A stretch of DNA of 64,000 nucleotides, from positions 43,574,551 to 43,638,550 of the forward strand of contig NC_054872.1 in the NCBI RefSeq assembly GCF_018320785.1. The letters are read 5' to 3'. A program made the translations under genes and the position numbers. Under the pieces are notes generated by a model. That model had not been told where the DNA came from and did not search any database. It worked only from the letters and a program-made list of their open reading frames with translations. The DNA is from Cheilinus undulatus. Taxonomy: Eukaryota; Chordata; Actinopteri; Labriformes; Labridae. Shown piece by piece: positions 43,501 through 55,780 of this stretch. Every line of letters starts with the position of its first letter. Position 1 is the first letter of the stretch.

Positions 43501-44652
43501 AGAGAGTCACAGAGAGAGTGAGGAGTGTCTGCATGCGAGGCACACAGCTGAAGTCACTTGAAGAACTTGAAGACCTGCACCTCTGGAGGGCTTCAAACTG
43601 TCAAACTTCAAATGTAGTTGCTTAACAAGCCAGTACGTGTCTGCATTAACGTAGCGGTCTGATTTGAGGCAGACGGACAGACAGCAATGAATGGAGGGTG
43701 ATGAGGACAGAACGTTACACTCAGGAGTAGAACAATGCAGCATCAAACTGCATGGACTGTTACATTCTGTGAGAGTAAAGAAAAGTTTAGGTAACAGGTT
43801 TTCTTTTAACCATTTAACATTGATGTGACTTTCTTATTAAGTTACTATCACTCTATTTAAGAGAACAGAAGGATTTCTTCATTTACATTGTAAACATCAG
43901 TTAGGACCCAGTGTGATTATACACGTGGAAGTGTCTTAAAATGTTGGAAATGAATGACTGTTACACTGTTTGTATTTATTTTATATCAGGGTTATCCAAA
44001 CAATGGCTCCTGGGCCAACCGTGGCCCTTTTTTAATAAATTTAAGGATATTTCTATTTAATTTGTGAACAGGTTATTCATTTACATAAACAAGACACTCT
44101 TTTTATGGTAAAATTAGTCGAAATGTTAAAAAACAGAATTTAAAAAAAATTAAATGGAAAAAACTGAATTCGATAAACATTAAAATGGAATTTGGCAAAA
44201 AATAAAACATATTTCATAGGGCCCTTCATACTTGGACTCGCACACCAAAGAAAGTAATTGAAAATAGATAATGTCATGTGGCTAAATTCTTTTTTTCAGC
44301 CTTGGTTTTGGCCTTCATATTTACAATTGGTCCATCTCTCATCATAACTACTTTTTTGTTTATTACTAGTCATTGATATACTTTAAAGACTAGATAGGCT
44401 GCTTTCAGACAATAACAACATTTAATTGTAGACAAAATGGTCACTGCAGCAGATATTGAAAGAGATTTATCCAAAATACTAAAATGTGTGGTTGTTCCTC
44501 TGTCGTAGGACAGATGAAACAGGATTAGCATTTAGCTTATGAATTATTATTGCAGAAGTATTTTTCAAATTGCGATCCTATGGTCGGGCCATTTTTTTAA
44601 CTCCAATGCAAGGTTTCATGTTTATATTTCAGTGTAAAAAAATACATGTTAC
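40599..44652. other. Intron, no gene seen
   Basis: AT-rich, no supported coding sequence. Around 43990-44040, CCAAACAATGGCTCCTGGGC resembles a hAT-type terminus but no boundaries are clear. Confidence 0.4.
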
Positions 44653-45175
44653 TAGGGATGGAGTTGGCAAGATTTTATTGATATCTGTGCCATTATTGAT
44701 TCTGCCAATTGATTCAATTCTTTATCGAATCCCTATCAGGTCCTTCCTGTGAATTTTTTTTTTCTCGGAAAAAGTAGACTTAAGAGGTTTTTTACTTTTA
44801 ACAACTGTCTCTTTCTCTCTGAACACTAGACAAGATGCATGCCACCTTCATTGAGAGTCAATGACTGTTAACTGTTTATAATAAACAGTTTTGATAACTA
44901 AAAATGTTAAACATCAAGTGTTGGGGAGGTGAACCTGCTCAAATATACTAAATTCTCTATTTTGATGGGAGTGTGTCGGTTAGAACAAACTTCTCTCTGG
45001 ATCTTAAATCTCTGAACTTGTATTAGAATACAATGCTACTGCCCTTTTTTTTTTAAAGATGAAACCTTTTCAAGGCACACAGAAGTAAGGCATCAATAAA
45101 GGAACTGTTATGATTAAATGTGAATGATGTTGATGGATTAAACCAATTGGAACCGGATCACGTTTCCCATACCTA
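44653..45175. mobile_element. Non-autonomous hAT element with 7/8 target duplication
   Basis: Begins TAGGGATGGAGTTGGCAAG and ends CGTTTCCCATACCTA, inverted termini of the fish TAGGGATGGG hAT type. Flanking 8-mers are CATGTTAC (44645-44652) and CAAGTTAC (45176-45183), differing at one base. 523 bp; subterminal repeats GATTCTGCCAATTGATTC and CTTTATCGAATCCCTATC. No transposase. Confidence 0.8.
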
Positions 45176-48100
45176 CAAGTTACATATCACAGATCTATAC
45201 ATTTATATCTTTAAAGCTGAGCTGGAGCTAGCGTCATAAATTCTGGGAGTAGGTTGAGTTGTATTATAGATATATAAGAGGTGTGATATTTGAGTGTTGA
45301 TGACCTCAGTCAACATGTTTTTAAACTTCTGGTCATTCGTATGCTGTGATTGGCGTGATATTCAAGTTAAATCAGTCATACATGGGCGCTGTTGTGAGAT
45401 AATTTCTTCAACTGAATCTGTGCTGGTTTCTCCACTTGATTGATAAATGAGGTCTAATGTGTTACAATGGCACGTTTGTATAACTTGGCTAATGGCTTAG
45501 CTGTTTACTCGTCCATTTTAAACTGTCCTTACAAGTAAGTTATAACCATCTTGCATGTGGGTGGCCAGTGGCAGGAGAAATAATGAGCCCGTGGCCACAC
45601 TTCTCTGTCACCTCAGATCCTCTTGAACAAAGACAGTCTTTTCTAGTTAAAAATACTTATATCACAGTTGTGCTCAGAGTAGAAAACATATTGAAGTGTG
45701 AACCTGCAAAAAGGAAACAGTATGGCATCGGTTATGGTGAACCAGCAGGGCTGTGAGTCTGTCCTAAGTTTTTGCACAGAGGGCTTCTTTTACATATGAC
45801 TTAGTAATGCTCAGTGGGAATCTGTTTTTGTATTACACAGATCAGTGCATGTCAGCCAAGGGATGTTTAAATTGAAGTTTTGATCAAAAAGAATTATTCC
45901 TCACATCTTATTTCACAAGCTACTCTAGCAGTGAGAAAAACAAAGATCAGAGAGCACACTCAACTTAGCCAGTTGTTTCTCATAAATTTATGACTGTTGT
46001 GAGGGAAAGGTGTCTTATGAATTCATGTTCAGAATGCGTGATAAAGGTGAACTTCTGGGCTGTTAATGACAAAAGAAGACTGGTAAAAAATGTACCTAAA
46101 TATATGTGTTTTTGTAGGTGTGTGTTCTGTTGATAGTTTTGCTGATAAGTCTTAGAATTATTATCATCCCTCTCCTGCACATGCCTGCTGTTCCCTTCCA
46201 TCTTTTTCTTTGTGTGCTGAGGAGCCTTTCATCTCTCTGTCAGAAAGTTTCCACTGTACATCTTCAAACTCAGCTCCATTGTGCTTACGTAGTTTTTATT
46301 TGACAGTAATGATTTTAAAGTTTCCTTCAGTGTACCACACACATCCTTGGTATGGAGTAAAAAAAGAACATTTAAAAAATAGTACAAATAATAAAGTTTA
46401 ATTGCACAAGGTGCAGATTACTTTTTACTCGTCCACTGAGCTGCCTGTGAGTGTTTTTTTTTTTTTTTAAGTGAAACAACATTAAGGAGCAGGGGTGTGC
46501 TTACTTTGTATTGTGGCTGAAGGGAGACATTGCAGTGGCTTAACCAGAGTGTGCTATTCCATGGCCCATTTGTGGACCTTTCTGATCCAACTGATAAAGC
46601 ACAATTAATGTAGTTGCAGTTGGGATGTAAGGGTGTGCAGTAACATAAAATAACACATCCATTCAAAAGGCTACAGTTGTTTTTGTATTAAGTTGAACTT
46701 GAAAGCTTTACAAAAAATGCCACTTTAAATGTGTGGTAGTGCCACATAAAACTTTTTTTTATTAAGCTATTCTGAAAGCAGTACTGTGACATTTCTGGGC
46801 TTGCTGCCTTTTTATTTGTTTTGAGTTGAGACACAATTCAAATTATTCTCTGCATTTTGCTTGGTAACCAGGCAAGTAGACTCGTGATACCATACATGCA
46901 TTATATCACAATTTTGAATCACATATTGTCCAGTATGGTCACAACCGTTCATCATTACCAGTCCTGCAGCACTGGATCCAACAGTGGTATTTGTTGCTCT
47001 CTGACTAATAACCATAGCCTTTTTGGAATCCATGATGTGGTTTTTAGTTTTGTAGTGGTTCTGGTTGTGTCCGAGTTTAGGTTTTCATGTTCAGATTTTT
47101 CTTTGATGGCTTATGTGCCCTGAAGGTGTTTCCTTCTCAAAGTCTTTCTGGTGTTCTTGCTAGCGTGTGCCAAAGGATCCTCCTGTTTATCTAAATATGT
47201 TTTATTGCATGATAAGCAGGGTGTCTTGTATAACCTCACATTTATTGTTCTGGTTGATTCTGTTCACTTGTAGCTGTCATACTTTTTTATATGGCATTAC
47301 TAATGTGCTTAACATTGTATTTGTTTGCAGCTCTCTGGATGTGTTCTCTGACTTCCCTGATGTATAGTGTGACCATGTGTTTCAACTTTCCCTTTTTTCT
47401 CCCTGCTTGTTTTATTTTCTCTTTCTATGGCTCACCTTGGGTATCGGCAGTGTGTGAATGCTCTCTTTAAGTTTGTCTCCTCCATCGCTGTCTTAGTTAC
47501 AAACTACTTAAGCATTCAAAATAACAACACGAACTGATTAACTTCATCTATCCCAGTAAACTTGGTTTTTATAGAACTGGTGGTTTTAATCGTGCTTAAT
47601 TTGAGGGGCTACTGCTGCACTCAGCACCTATGGTTTTTTTAACAGTAAACATCAGATCATTTGTCATCACTTATTTACCCTCAGAAGGAAGAAATAAAGG
47701 GTTTTCAAACCTTACATTGCTGTAGATCCCCTTACAATGAGTGGTATATGTTACAGTTTGACCTCAGGAAGGACCATGATGCCATGCCAAGTGACATGCA
47801 AGCATGAATGCATCTAAATAGTAAGTCCAAGTATTACAGTATTACCACCCAACCTGAGTGTGCATTAGGTTACAGTTGTGGTGGCGTAATGCTGTTGGAA
47901 AAGCCTAGCACTAGTTGTATTAATTATTCATATTGTCACACAAGAAACAGCCACCAAAGCACTGCGACTGACATCTCTGATATTCAGACTAAATCTGCTA
48001 ACCACAGATTTTTTTTTTTTTTTTCTGTTTAACTCAAACTCATCTCTTTTGTCTGCTGAGAGAGACTTTCTGGATTTTACTGTAGCAGTGCAGCTTAAAT

Positions 48101-50899
48101 CATGGAGTGTAATCCATTCTCCCAGACCAATGGCACTGGCAGTTGATTTAGCAATTAATTTCCCATCATTTGACACTCTCCTTGATGTACAGCCTTTTGC
48201 CATCTCACATTCACTCATTGTGCCCTCCCGTGTTCAAGACATTCATTCATCATGAGCTCAGCAGTCACAGATTTACACAAGTGCTGCCTGCCTAGCCCTG
48301 TTATTCCAAGGGTAACTCAAACAACTTGGCAGTGATTACAGTTCTGACATATTAATGGGAGTGGTAGTTCTGTGCCCCCTTGATGACTAGGATTAATATT
48401 TCACTGCTTTAAGAAATGAAGCACAGAAATGAGAATACATATTTCAACATGGCGTTTAATTATCTAGAATTACATTTCTACACCACAGTCAAGCATAGGA
48501 AGCATCAGAATCAACAGTGTGACTGTGTGGTCAGAAATAGATATATAATAAGCACATGGGCAAACAGTCCATCCTCAAGTGTACTTGTCCCAGTACCAGA
48601 AGGTATCTCTGCTATACTAGCAAAATTCAAATAGTTTTGATACCACAGGAAAACCCAACCCAAAACTTGTTGATGTAGTTATTTCTGGTTTCCAAACTGC
48701 ACATTAGAGTCACTGATCACATACCAACATTAGACAGACTTTTATTCTTTATATGAACATGTCCTGGGTGTCATTGTTTGTAAATTTATGAGAGCTTACT
48801 GTCACATGTTTGGAATTAGAGAAAAAGTTACTTGGACCAGGGGGAATCATTGTCTCTCCTCAGCTCTGTGTCAGTCTACAGAATGCACTAATGTTAACAT
48901 GCACATTTTTTTTTAGATACTGTAGGCACCTATTATAATGCAATACAGACCAGTGAATTAGTGCAGTTACTAGTCTGTGATGGAGGGTGGAGCAGAGATG
49001 TGCAGGTGTACGGGAAAAGGTTCCTAATCCACAACCTTAAAAAACAGAATCCCTGCACCTTCCTGCAGGTGGGGTTGAAGTTGTGGCACGTTTCAAAGTT
49101 TACCGTGGGGAAATGATCAGAAATGAATGTGCAAAAATCTGATCGCAAAAATGAATTGTAATTGTTTTAGGTCATTGTTTATCTTAGTCCTAGTACTGTG
49201 TCAAACTGTACAAGACTGAAGACAAGCAACAACACAAGTCTCAGTCTCAGTCTAGATAGTTCTGGAGTTTTTCACGTTTCACATTTCTATTGACCAAATT
49301 ATGAATAAAGTGAATCAAACAATAACCGCCAAATTTATCGATTATAAAAATACATAGTGGTTACAACCTCAGAAAGGCAAGTGTGTACCACCAGTTTAAT
49401 TACTGGCTTTAAGATTCAAAAAGAAACGTAAGATCATGTAAATGGTTTTACATACTAGTCAGGGGCACATCTTATCACCCTGTACTCTGACCATGACCAA
49501 ACCCATTAGATTACCTCAGCAAAGTTGGTTTTGGTTTCCTAGGACCAATAGCAGGCATGAGAAGAAGTTTGCTTATGCTCTCTGCCTGTTGGACACAGGA
49601 CCCATTACTCACCTAAATCTCTGTATTTGGCCTACTTTTCTTGTGTTTTGTTGTCCTGCAGTTTTAATAAGCCTCATTTAAAACACTTGGGATTACCTTG
49701 TCCATGAAAGTTGCTAGATGAAGAAACTGCTAACTGCAGAGCCCACTCTTACTGTCTCATCAGAGCTTCTTTGGGTACCAGTTTCCTGGACTCATTAAAT
49801 GTTTGAATATTTATCAAAACTGTCCATGTAATCATTCACCATGAGAAAGTATAACTGTTTATACATTCATGGAAGCGGTTTAATTTAGTCTTTACTCACT
49901 GTAATTTGATCTTGAAACTTGTCTTGTTGACTTTTGTAGAAAGCTGTTTAAAGATGTCACAAATTGAACTGCTGTGGTCTAGTTTACATGCCACAGTAAT
50001 TTTGGGGGGATTTTGGTCCTTGGAGATGGCCATACAATAATGTCTGAGTTGTTGATACAATGTTATTAGTTTGTAAATGTTAATATAATTCTGTTATTAG
50101 TATATTTACATTTCAACGAGAACAGCCTGTTATGATATGATTGAAATCATATTGACCAGTTGGGTTCTCCAAGCCTCAGCATTGTCTTGCATTGCTGTGC
50201 AACATGAAAAGGTTTCTTGGATGAATCAGCTAAGCTGTTTTGCAATAATAACATTGTTGGCAGTGGAATATCTTATGAAATTGGCAGCTAATATCTTCAT
50301 TGTGCTCATAGAGCAGGCAGAGCGTTTGAAGCCTGCCAGTGCTCTGAAACTGTCTCATCATGGATGCCTTATCAGATGCTGAGCTGAGCTGATGCTGCTC
50401 ACTCTCTCCTCAGTTAGTTTGAACTGTGACATGACAGTTTTGCTTGATCATTCTCTGATTGAGGTTTGATCAGAATGGGAATAACATCATTTTTAGCTAT
50501 TGCAGTGTCGACCTGACTTGAATAATAAGCAGGAGCTTTGAAGTTTGACCTGATGTATCAATTCAGTGGTGCTTCAAAACTACCACTTCACATTAATAAA
50601 CGGGGTAAAAGTCCCTAGTTATGTTAATTTTGGCTTAAATTGGTGGAATCTGTGTAATCTGCTCTTATTGTAAAATTGCCTTTCATGTTGTCCAAATGTA
50701 AGATATGGTAGAATCAAGCTAATGTTATCCCATGTTTTTGTATAATCTGTTTTTAATTTAATTTGTTTGCATGCTTGAAGAGGAAATTGAGTTCCTACAC
50801 TCTGTAACTGAACACGCCACACACATATAGGCTGAAATATGCACACGTGCACAAACAGGACCCAGTGAACATTCACTAATGGACAGATGTCAAAGTGAG
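45176..50899. other. Intron, no gene seen
   Basis: No domain-bearing ORF. T-runs at 46456-46469 and about 48009-48024. Confidence 0.4.
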
Positions 50900-51098
50900 C
50901 TGGTGCTACCTGGAGCACAGAGCAATTTTGGGGTTTGGTGTCTTGCTCAAGGGCACCTAAGGAGTATTTCGGAAGCATACTGGCACCTCTCCAGCTACAA
51001 GACTAATTTTCAGAATTGGTCTGCTTGGGCCTTGAACCAGAAACGCTTCTCGTTCGTAGCCCAAGTCCCAGCTGAGCTACCGCACCCAACCCCACATA
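50900..51098 (-). mobile_element. tRNA-derived SINE, minus strand
   Basis: Read on the minus strand: head GGTGCGGTAGCTCAGCTGGG (A box TAGCTCAGCTGG, 51068-51080), then GGTTCAAGGCC (B box, 51027-51038), and a 3' part with CCTTGAGCAAGACACCAAAC followed by CCCAAAATTGCTCTGTG, the conserved domain of a common teleost SINE. No cloverleaf remains for a functional tRNA. Confidence 0.75.
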
Positions 51099-51218
51099 TT
51101 TGCTTTTAAACAACTAAAAAGCAAAGAAGCAATGCAAATGATTGGAGGCATGTATCTATGTCTGCTTTGGTCTGTAACCTTGAGCTACATGTGTGCCAGA
51201 TTTGCCGTAGTTGAGATG

Positions 51219-51237
51219 TATATATATATATATATAT
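51219..51237. repeat. (TA)n microsatellite on the left of the Tc1 element
   Basis: Nineteen bases of alternating TA directly after GAGATG and before TGTCTCAAGATT. The transposase ORF reads into it. Confidence 0.9.
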
Positions 51238-51238
51238 G

Positions 51239-51884
51239 TCTCAAGATTTATTTCCATCCAGTGTCGCATTAATTTTTCACCAAGATCCTGTATTGATAAT
51301 GGGAGAGTCTGACCATTGCGCAAAGCCTTCTCCAGCACATCCCAAAGATCCTCAGTGGGGTTAAGGTCTGGACTCTGTTGTGGCCAATCCATGTGTGAAA
51401 ATGATGTCTCATTTTCCCTGACCCACTCTTTCACAATTTGAGCTCGATGAATCCTGGCATTGTCATCTTGGAATATGCCCGTGCCTTTAGGGAAGAAAAA
51501 ATTCATTGATGGAATAACCTGGTCATTCAATATGTTCAGGTAGTCAGCTGACCTCATTCTTTGGGCACATAATGTTGCTGAACCTAGACCTGACCAACTG
51601 CAGCAACCCCAGATCATAGCACTGCCCCCACAGACTTGTACAGTAGGCACTAAGCATGATGGGTGCATCACTTCACCTGCCTCTCTTCTTACCCTGATGC
51701 GCCCAGACGATGGTTCCCCACTATCCCTCCAGTTTTTAATAATGTGTTGGACAGTTCTTAACCAAATTTTAGTAGTTTCTGCAATCTCTTTAGATGTTTT
51801 CTCTGCTTGATGCATGCCAATGATTTGACCCTTCTTAAACAGACTAACATCTTTTCCACGACCACAAGATGTGACTTTCGACAT
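51239..51884 (-). pseudogene. Tc1 transposase with in-frame internal deletion
   Basis: An open frame from ATG (complement of 51884) gives [20 protein letters not shown], a helix-turn-helix ([25 protein letters not shown]) and then jumps directly to [19 protein letters not shown] of the DDE domain. [58 protein letters not shown] and [15 protein letters not shown] follow. The second Asp and final Glu are kept with 36 residues between them. The segment with the first Asp (about 100 residues) is missing, so it cannot catalyse. The C-terminus runs on into the TA repeat (YIYIYI) to a stop at 51156. Confidence 0.85.
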
Positions 51885-52053
51885 GGTTGTTTAAGAAATG
51901 AGAAGTTACTCATTGCATCAGCTGGGGTTAAATAACTTGTTGCCAGCTGAAAGATAATCGCCCATGCAGTAATTATCCAATAGGAGGCTCGTACCTATTT
52001 GCTTAGTTAAATCCAGGTGGCGACTTTTTTTTTTTTTTTTTGGCCAGGCAGTG
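51240..52053 (-). mobile_element. Tc1/mariner element (36-residue D-E spacing), internally deleted
   Basis: Right terminus 52000-52053 (TTGCTTAGTTAAATCCAGGT, GGCGAC, a T-run, GGCCAGGCAGTG) is a Tc1-type inverted repeat reading CACTG..GGCCA inward. The left terminus is lost at the TA microsatellite. Contains the transposase remnant on the minus strand. Confidence 0.8.
52025..52041. repeat. T-run within the Tc1 terminus
   Basis: Seventeen T, interrupting the terminal repeat where the family normally has only a few (GGCCAAAAGT type). Probable slippage expansion. Confidence 0.8.
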
Positions 52054-52055
52054 TG

Positions 52056-52058
<3 letters not shown>

Positions 52059-52145
<87 letters not shown>
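52059..52145. repeat. (AT)n-(AC)n compound microsatellite
   Basis: About 69 bases of alternating AT with one C interruption (52111), then (AC)n to 52145. Abuts the Tc1 terminus. The Tyr-Ile ORFs on both strands are artefacts. Confidence 0.95.
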
Positions 52146-52148
52146 TAT

Positions 52149-52450
52149 ACAGTGCTTAACAAATTTATTACATCACCTGTCATATTTGTCTCAAAGACCA
52201 TCCAGCATCATGAAGTGCTTTCATGCGGACTCTATAATTTTCAGTGAGCTCTCCTCATTTTACCATTTTGAACAGGAATGAGGGATTTCAAACTGAATTC
52301 ACCCAAATTTGAGCCGGCTCACTAGGCTTCTCTGAGAAGTCAGAAATGAATCAAGCATAACATTCAACCACTGAAACAAATTTTGGTGTTCAGGAATGCA
52401 AGTAAATAACTATAATTTGACATATTAATCAATAAAATAATAATGTGTTT
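52149..52450. mobile_element. Possible Tc1-like terminus and remnant
   Basis: TACAGTGCTTAACAAATTTA then TTACATCACCTGTCAT resembles a terminus seen in fish Tc1-type elements, immediately after the microsatellite. The other end and any transposase were not found; the right limit is arbitrary. Confidence 0.35.
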
Positions 52451-54051
52451 TACTATTTTTTCAGTTTTTTTGTAAATCAGTAAATCTGAAATTCATGGAT
52501 AACAATAATAATTATATTTTAGCATTAAAAATATCATTTGGGTTAAAGAGCTTCTACATATTGGTGTATTAACCATTGCAGAAACATAAGAAATGATTGT
52601 GGTATAATATACAACAAATAGAGTATCTACACAGGGCAATGGACAATAAATGGTGTGAGGTATGGAATAAGGTGTTGCTAATCAGGAAGTGTTTTTGCTT
52701 AAAAGAGCGTGGTTCACCTGCACTCTATCAAGGGACACCACAATAATTTCAAACAAATAAACAAGCGCTATTTTTCAGGGTTTAAGGTTAGTATGTGGTG
52801 ATTAAACCCAGAAGGGGCACTGAGAAGTTCTGACTCCAGGCTTAACACCTAAAGGTCAGCTACGATAGTAAGCTGCAATACCATGCTTGCTAGATTTATA
52901 TCTGGTAGTTCCTTCTTCTAATCAACGAAGCAAACAGTTGAATCAATCTTGCAGACTTTTAGTGCCATTTTTTAAAAGTGATTTGCATTAATAGCTGAAG
53001 TTCTGCAGGTAAATAAATATGTAAAAAGATGCAAATTGTAAATACAAGAGTCTCTTCATTGTGTTTCAGTTAAATGAGATGAGATGGAGCAGAGATACAT
53101 TGCACTGCTGAGACTTTTTTTAGCTGTTTCATTGTCTTATCCACAGGAAAGAAAACAAGCAGGTCTCATTGTGACGTGAGGATTATGTGTGATAGGGGCC
53201 ATCTCCAATATCACACTGGCTCTGTGTTTGCTGTGTGGATCAGTAGCTCACAGCTCCAACGTTGTCTTGTGGGAGATTATCTGATTTAAAGGAGTATAGA
53301 TTGAACGCAGAGATGTTTTGCATCCTATAGACCCACTTTTGTAAGTCTTTGGGTGTGGTATGTACTGGCCTGAAAAGCAGTCCTTTAAGAGAGTCTTTTT
53401 TTTCTACTGGTGGTACATCCATCACACTGTGCAACATGTTATTCTCACTCTGGAAAAATTGGTGCAGGTAATGGTTACACATTTGGACTTAGTTTGGTGT
53501 TTGACATTTTTTTTTCTCAATGTCCCAATAAATGGTTTGAATTAACACTAACTATATGTATTTTTAGAGTTGCGAAGACACACATCATCATGGTTAACTA
53601 AAGCTTGCATGACAAAGAAAAAACCTAGACAACACACTGGTTGAAGGGATATGTTTGAGAAGAGGGCTGTTGACTCTTCTGTCTTGTCCTCTCTTTAGAC
53701 TAAGAGATCGCGCAGGCCTTCCAGCCTGAGCAAGCCAGTCGCTTGTACCTACCTATCCAGCAGAGCAGCAGCTTCTGCTGCATTCAAAATATGGACTTGT
53801 TTTGGCTTCCAAAACTTTAAAGATAGTTCAAGCTTAGACAAGAGTCAAGCTGTTCCAAGATATGTTGTGCTGGAGTAAAACACTCAGCACGACATATGAG
53901 CTCACAGCTAGGCATCATAGCTATAGCATTCCAGTTAATGGCTAATGTGAAAAGATCTCTGTTAAAGCCACTGCTGGTCTCTACTCATGCAACCATATTA
54001 CACAGTCAATGTTTATTTTCAAGGACCTGCGCTGTCTTAGTGTCGATAAGA
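52451..54051. other. Intron, no gene seen
   Basis: No supported feature. Confidence 0.4.
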
Positions 54052-54054
54052 ATT

Positions 54055-54370
54055 AGGGATGCATCGAAATGAAAATTCTTGGCTGGACCCAAAAACTGAA
54101 AATGAGGAAACCAAGGCCGAAAACCAAAACACCAAAATAAATTATTATGCCAATTTTTAGTACCATTGCATTTATGGCTATGACTGTGTACTAATCTCAC
54201 TAAAATCAGTTGCAATCGCATAAATTAATATTAATGCTTCAAAGAATAAATCAATCACAAAATTATGTAAATATTTATCAAGCACTGACATTCCAACAAT
54301 GCACAATATAAAATAAAATAAAATACAAAACAAAATGTTTAACTTGACCCCACTCATGTATACATTAAAT
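54055..54370. mobile_element. Left end of a hAT-type element (TAGGGATGCATCG)
   Basis: TTAGGGATGCATCGAAATGA then AAATTCTTGGC, with GGCCGAAAACCAAAACACCA, matches a fish hAT terminus. Its right end is not seen; it is either interrupted by the element at 54371 or truncated. An AT/AAAT-rich tail (54305-54330) follows. Confidence 0.45.
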
Positions 54371-55750
54371 CAGTGGTTCTCAATCTTTTTTCAGTCATGA
54401 ACCCTCTGTGAAGTATTTTTCAGCCAAGTACCCCTTAAGCAGTGCAAAGCTTTTTGGCCAAAAAGAAAGCCATTAAAGAGTGCTGTGACAGCCATCTGAT
54501 TTATCAAACTTTGTAACTGATGAATACTTTCAAATTACAAATATTAGATTCTTTTTTCAAACATTTTAAATGTTAAAAATGCATGACTAAATTCATGGCA
54601 AATCTTCTCGTCACTAAATGTGGGAATTTAAATTAATGTAGAGAAAAATGTGAGTGGACAGGCATAAAACCATTTAAACCCAGAGGTGTGCAAAACACTG
54701 CTCAGCTGCAGTGGTATCTCTCTGGAACAATTTGGAAATAAAAACACAGAGCTAGAAAGAACTAAAAACCTGTAAATAATTAACAAATTATAAAAAAGAC
54801 AGCTTAGTTCCCCTTTTTGGCATCATAATAAAGATCTCTTCTCAAACTGAAATCATGAACTTAGTTATAGATCAGCATTTATTCACAAAAAATAAATCAC
54901 GAACCTTTTTATGAATGGAGTGCGACATTGCTGCGGATATTTTTTCAGAGTTTCGCTCTGACGAGTGCACATGGTGGTGGTGCCGATTTTTAAGGCCGAC
55001 AGAGGAACAAAAACGTCCTCCTCTCCAATACTACATGTTTGTCCTCTCCTCATATCTGTCTGTAGTCAGTGCTTGTGTTTTTGCCTCATGTAGCCTGGTA
55101 GAGAGGGAGACAGGTAGCAGGCAGCCCGACATGTCCATGTGAACATAAATGCGCTACTCGCACAGCTGGAGCTGTTTCTAAACTAATGGGACTTTAGTGA
55201 AATGTTTATAAACACAGTCTCCTCTGACCTCAGACATAGGACTTATAAATACTCCGGATTAACCAGCTCACTGAAATGACTCCTCTGACCAGTATAGAAC
55301 ACAAATAGGTGAGCCAATCTGTGCGCTGTAGGGGAGTTAACTCCTCTCACAGCAAGCCTCAGCTGTGCCCTTATACTACTATTGATCATATTTGACATAG
55401 AATGAATGAAAAGTCAGTCCCTCCTCTTACAAACCTGGCTGGCACAGTGAATGAAACAGTGAAACAAAACGGCACCGACCTCCTGGCTGTGCGTAAAAGT
55501 GCCGCGTTATGCATGGAGTAAAGGACATAGAGGAAGAAACCTCCTTTTATCTTCCGCTCCAATAAATATCACTGTTTATCAGAGGACAGAGAAAACACAC
55601 TGCAAACATTTGCAGCACGAATGTGAATTTAGAATGTAATATACTCGCAAAATTGTGTCGCTCCTGACGTTTCAAGAAAGGCTCTATTTTTCTTACATAG
55701 CTGGCAGACATTCTAAAATCTCGCATACCCCTTGGAGTGCCTTCACGTAC
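54371..55750. mobile_element. Decayed hAT element, right terminus replaced
   Basis: Left terminus CAGTGGTTCTCAATCTTTTT and GCCAAGTACCCCTTAAG. The right side has CGCATACCCCTTGGAGTGCC followed by TTCACGTAC, the usual subterminal block, but the expected GAGAACCACTG tip is missing. Instead the 24-bp segment shared with the Tc1 element follows (55757-55780). GC-richer interior at 54915-55560 without an intact transposase frame. Confidence 0.55.
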
Positions 55751-55780
55751 ATGTACTATCCAATAGGAGGCTCGTACCTA

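Noticed and set aside
51027..51080. Possible tRNA gene on the minus strand (A and B boxes)
   Set aside because: The boxes are present but the sequence cannot fold as a cloverleaf and continues into a SINE body, so it is a SINE head.
52017..52281. Tyr-Ile repeat ORFs on both strands
   Set aside because: Product of the (AT)n microsatellite.
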